This document shows, in pieces, positions 61,552 to 64,000 of a stretch of DNA of 64,000 nucleotides. Every line of letters begins with the position of its first letter. Position 1 is the stretch's first letter. The position numbers and the translations under genes were made by a program. Under the pieces are notes generated by a model that did no database searches, was not told the DNA's origin, and was given only the letters and a program-made list of their open reading frames with translations. This stretch comes from Dongia rigui (GTDB lineage: Bacteria > Pseudomonadota > Alphaproteobacteria > Dongiales > Dongiaceae), in the NCBI RefSeq assembly GCF_034044635.1, contig NZ_JAXCLX010000002.1, forward strand, positions 310,001 to 374,000, written 5' to 3'.

Positions 61552-62337
61552 CTAGCTGCTGGCACTGGTGTAATGCCGCACGGCGCGGCGCCAGATCGTC
61601 ATCGACAGCAGCAGGCTCGCAGCGGCAACCAGCCAGCTGAGGCCGATCGTCGTCCAGCCGACCTTGGCGACGGCGGCGGCGGCCGGGACATTGGTGATGA
61701 AGGCGACCGGCAGCACGAAGGTGAAGAAGAGGCGCAATCCCCTCGGATAGACCGTTGCCGGATAGCGCGCGACGCCCATCAGCGCATAGAGAATCATCTG
61801 CGCGTTATTGATGCGCACGAACCAGAACGCCATCACGGTCACCGTCGCCCAAAGCGCATAGAGGATGGTGATGCCGGCGGTAAGGCCGAGGAGCGCCATC
61901 GCCACATGCGTTGGCGTAAGGGTGCCGGCGCCAGACATGCCGCCCAGAATCAGCGCGAGGCCGATGCCGAAATTGGGGAGCTGCCAGAAGTTCCAGGCGC
62001 GGAACGACATGTTGACCTGCAGGTTGACCGGCTTCAGCAGCATGTAGTCCATGTTGCCGAGTTCGATAAATTCCGCGACCTTGCGCAGGCTGGGGCGGAT
62101 GACCAGGCCCACCATGGCGTCGGCACAGGTGAAGACGCCGAGGAGGACGATGATCGCATGGGTGTCCCAGCCGCCGATCGTGCCGCCGTGCCGCAGCAAA
62201 GCGAGCAGCACGGCTGCGCCGGCACCGAGGCTCAGCAGGGTATTGATCATATTGATCAGGAACCCCGTGCGGTATTCGAGATCCAACTGAATGGAGTTGG
62301 CGAGGAACCGGGCGAGGAGTCGGCGGGTCCGCGTCAT
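61552..62337 (-). CDS. ABC-2 type transporter permease subunit (DUF990/ABC2 family)
   Basis: A 261-residue membrane protein with six hydrophobic segments (INTLLSLGAGAAVLLALL, AMALLGLTAGITILYAL, FTFVLPVAFITNVPAAAAV and others). The GNMDYMLLKPVNLQVNMSFR stretch is characteristic of the bacterial ABC-2 permease group paired with a second permease and an ATPase. ATG 62337 overlaps the stop of the upstream permease by 4 bases. Last gene of the exporter operon. Substrate unknown. Confidence 0.85.
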   Translation of the reverse strand: MTRTRRLLARFLANSIQLDLEYRTGFLINMINTLLSLGAGAAVLLALLRHGGTIGGWDTHAIIVLLGVFTCADAMVGLVIRPSLRKVAEFIELGNMDYMLLKPVNLQVNMSFRAWNFWQLPNFGIGLALILGGMSGAGTLTPTHVAMALLGLTAGITILYALWATVTVMAFWFVRINNAQMILYALMGVARYPATVYPRGLRLFFTFVLPVAFITNVPAAAAVAKVGWTTIGLSWLVAAASLLLSMTIWRRAVRHYTSASS

Positions 62338-63131
62338 GCGCCGGCCCCGGTGAAACGGCGCAGGCCCCGCCGCCACAGCGCCCAGGCGCAAGCGCCCGAG
62401 AGGCTTGCCCAGGCGACTTGCCCGCCCAGCAGCCAATAGAGGTCGGTGCCCCGATGCAAGCCGACCAGGATTTCGGCCGGCGCGCCGAACATGTAGCGCC
62501 AGGGAACCCAGGCGATGACGGCCTGGGCCGATGGGGGAAACAGGGCCAGCGGCACCGTGAAGCCGGTGAGGAGATAGAGGGCGGCGGTGTAGAAATCCTC
62601 GAACGCCCAGGATTGGTCGGTCCAGAAGGCGGTGAGGCCGATTGCCATCTCGGTATGGAAGTGAACCAGCACGCCGAGCAGCAGCGACAGCATGAAGAGC
62701 GGCAGCCGGTTCGCCTCGATGACGGGCCAGGCATCGAAGAGCCACAGGCCCAGCGGCACCACCCCGAGGATGATGGGGAGGCGGATCGCATTGTCGGCAA
62801 GATGATGACCGACCAGATGCCAATAAAGCGGCGCCGGGCGCAGCAGATGCTGCGAGAGCTGGCCCAGCCGTACCTGGCGGTCCATCTCGCGGATGAGCCA
62901 AATCGGGCTCAGCTGGCGCGTGGCAAAGATGACGAAGAAATAGGCGGCGAACCAGGTGCCGCTGACATCGCCGATCTGCCCGGCATCGGCCAGGGACCGC
63001 CAGGCGAACATGACGATGATCGGCACGGCGCCCGCCAGCATGTAAAGCAGGAATTCGGCGCGGTACTGGACATGGCTGGCATAGGAGGTGGCCAACGATC
63101 GGCCGATGATATGGAGTGGCCGGCTTCTCAT
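62334..63131 (-). CDS. ABC-2 type transporter permease subunit
   Basis: A 265-residue membrane protein with six hydrophobic segments, related in layout to its partner. Signature parts are QYRAEFLLYMLAGAVPIIVMF near the N-terminus, GQLSQHLLRPAPLYWHLV and FALFPPSAQAVIAWVPWRYMF-like text at the C-terminal third (LALFPPSAQAVIAWVPW). It overlaps the ATPase gene by 4 bases and the next permease by 4 bases, so the three subunits are translated together. The two unequal permeases suggest a heterodimeric exporter. Confidence 0.86.
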   Translation of the reverse strand: MRSRPLHIIGRSLATSYASHVQYRAEFLLYMLAGAVPIIVMFAWRSLADAGQIGDVSGTWFAAYFFVIFATRQLSPIWLIREMDRQVRLGQLSQHLLRPAPLYWHLVGHHLADNAIRLPIILGVVPLGLWLFDAWPVIEANRLPLFMLSLLLGVLVHFHTEMAIGLTAFWTDQSWAFEDFYTAALYLLTGFTVPLALFPPSAQAVIAWVPWRYMFGAPAEILVGLHRGTDLYWLLGGQVAWASLSGACAWALWRRGLRRFTGAGA

Positions 63132-64000
63132 CGTGCCGCCCCGGCCGGCGGGTTGCCGGCAAAGAGGGAACTGACGACATCCTCGATGGGGATGTCTTCG
63201 ATGGCGATGTCCTCGACCGGGAATTCGGCAAGGATCGCGCCGGCGATCTGCGGCACCGAACCGCGTTCGACGCGCAGGGTCGCCGCGTGGCCGTCGAGCC
63301 GCTCGACGATGCCGAAGCGTTCGAGGGCGGTGCGGCCGACAAGGGTCCCGAAATGCAGCTTCAGGATCTTGCGGTCGGCAACGCGCTGGGTGAGCTCGCG
63401 CAAGGTGCCGTCGAAGGCGAGCTCGCCGTTGTCAATGACGATGACGCGCGAGACGAGTGCCGCGATGTCGCCCATGTAATGCGAGGTGAGGACCACGGTC
63501 GCGTTATGGAGGCGGTTATAATCGCGGATGAAGTCGCGCACATTCTGCTGCATGGTGATGTCGAGGCCGATGGTCGGCTCGTCGAGGAACAATATCTTGG
63601 GCTGGTGCAGCAATGCCGCTGCCAGTTCGCATTTCATCCGCTCGCCCAGCGACAGGGTGCGCATGGGCTTGTCGATGACCCGCTGCAACGCCAGCAACTC
63701 GACCAATTCACCGAGGCGCTTCCGATAGTTGGCGTCGGGAATGTCGTAATAGGCCTGGTTGACGAGGAAGGAATCGCTGGCCGGCAAATCCCACAGCAAT
63801 TGCTGCTTCTGCCCCATGACCAGCGTGATGCTGTGCAGGAACGCGGCGTCGCGCCGATGCGGCGTGTGGCCGTCCACCGTGACCGTCCCCGATGTCGGGT
63901 GCAGCAGGCCGGACATCATCTTCAGCGTCGTGGTCTTGCCGGCGCCGTTCGGTCCCAGGAAGCCGACGATCTCGCCGGTTGGAATGTCGAAGCTGATGTC
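63128..64000 (-). CDS. ABC exporter ATP-binding protein (cut by window end)
   Basis: The nucleotide-binding subunit of the exporter; only the part up to base 64000 is visible and the start lies beyond. The Walker A motif GPNGAGKTTT is present at about 63930-63960, followed by the Q-loop region, the signature TLSLGERMKCELAAAL, Walker B ILFLDEPTIGLD and the switch histidine in VLTSHYMGD. The C-terminal 80 residues form an accessory domain. It overlaps the first permease by 4 bases. The first in-frame ATG, at 63919, is internal because it falls after Walker A. Confidence 0.9.
   Translation of the reverse strand, partial: DISFDIPTGEIVGFLGPNGAGKTTTLKMMSGLLHPTSGTVTVDGHTPHRRDAAFLHSITLVMGQKQQLLWDLPASDSFLVNQAYYDIPDANYRKRLGELVELLALQRVIDKPMRTLSLGERMKCELAAALLHQPKILFLDEPTIGLDITMQQNVRDFIRDYNRLHNATVVLTSHYMGDIAALVSRVIVIDNGELAFDGTLRELTQRVADRKILKLHFGTLVGRTALERFGIVERLDGHAATLRVERGSVPQIAGAILAEFPVEDIAIEDIPIEDVVSSLFAGNPPAGAAR

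Noticed and set aside
61552-63342. 596-residue open frame spanning the ABC exporter region
   Set aside because: Only the last 261 residues are a real permease; the rest is an arginine/proline-rich shadow of the partner permease and ATPase genes in another frame.

Overview
The window is GC-rich, densely packed chromosomal DNA. It is most consistent with a free-living alphaproteobacterium of the Rhodospirillales type. The grounds are an aerobic cobalamin pathway with CobG, a 41-residue stand-alone ribosomal protein L36, a B12-dependent ribonucleotide reductase, a GlcDEF glycolate oxidase, and the general codon and gene style. No rRNA, tRNA, CRISPR array, prophage or intact insertion sequence was found. 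Genus-level placement is not supported by what can be read here.

Layout. 0-6.5 kb: cobalamin ring synthesis (cobK, cbiG-cobJ fusion, cobI, cobH, cobG, cobL), with a cobalamin riboswitch in front of cobG. 6.5-15.5 kb: metF, an amidohydrolase, an agmatinase-family ureohydrolase, two PilZ proteins, a MATE/oxidoreductase pair, a methyltransferase and rpmJ. 15.5-25.5 kb: the glcDEF operon with a convergent LuxR-type regulator, ahpCF, an XRE-cupin regulator with a GNAT, and a DUF2817 peptidase-like protein. 25.6-27.6 kb: two secreted HExxH paralogues flanking a TPR protein. 27.7-44.3 kb: a methylated-amine region. It holds tdm (TMAO demethylase) and tmm (trimethylamine monooxygenase), a PAS/truncated chemoreceptor protein, a PhyH dioxygenase, an APC permease, and an operon of a glutamine-synthetase-like enzyme, three glutamate-synthase-like subunits and an unknown 134-residue protein. 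A GntR regulator and a single-chain FAD oxidoreductase follow. 44.4-56.6 kb: phoD, a large GGDEF/EAL protein, an FAD oxidase-ACT-GlxA operon, a GreA/B factor, an acyltransferase, a cold-shock protein with a glycine-rich tail and a fatty acid desaturase. 56.7-64 kb: an alpha/beta hydrolase, nrdJ behind a cluster of DnaA-box-like sites, a duplicated nrdJ 3' end bracketing a DUF2927-like gene, and an ABC-2 exporter operon cut by the window edge.

How the genes work together. Trimethylamine can be oxidised by Tmm to TMAO and split by Tdm to dimethylamine and formaldehyde. The glutamine-synthetase-like enzyme plus GlxBCD-type subunits look like the front half of the N-methylglutamate route for methylamine. 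The usual four-subunit N-methylglutamate dehydrogenase and the dimethylamine monooxygenase are not in the window, and the single FAD oxidoreductase at 42.9-44.3 kb is the local candidate for the dehydrogenase step. MetF fits with one-carbon handling. The B12 operon is functionally tied to nrdJ, which needs adenosylcobalamin.

Non-coding structure includes at least five intergenic elements bounded by GTCAT and ATGAC, a long palindrome between two convergent genes, several hairpin terminators and operator-like palindromes. The observations most worth checking are the DnaA-box cluster upstream of nrdJ, the nrdJ-end duplication around the DUF2927-like gene, and the methylamine region.
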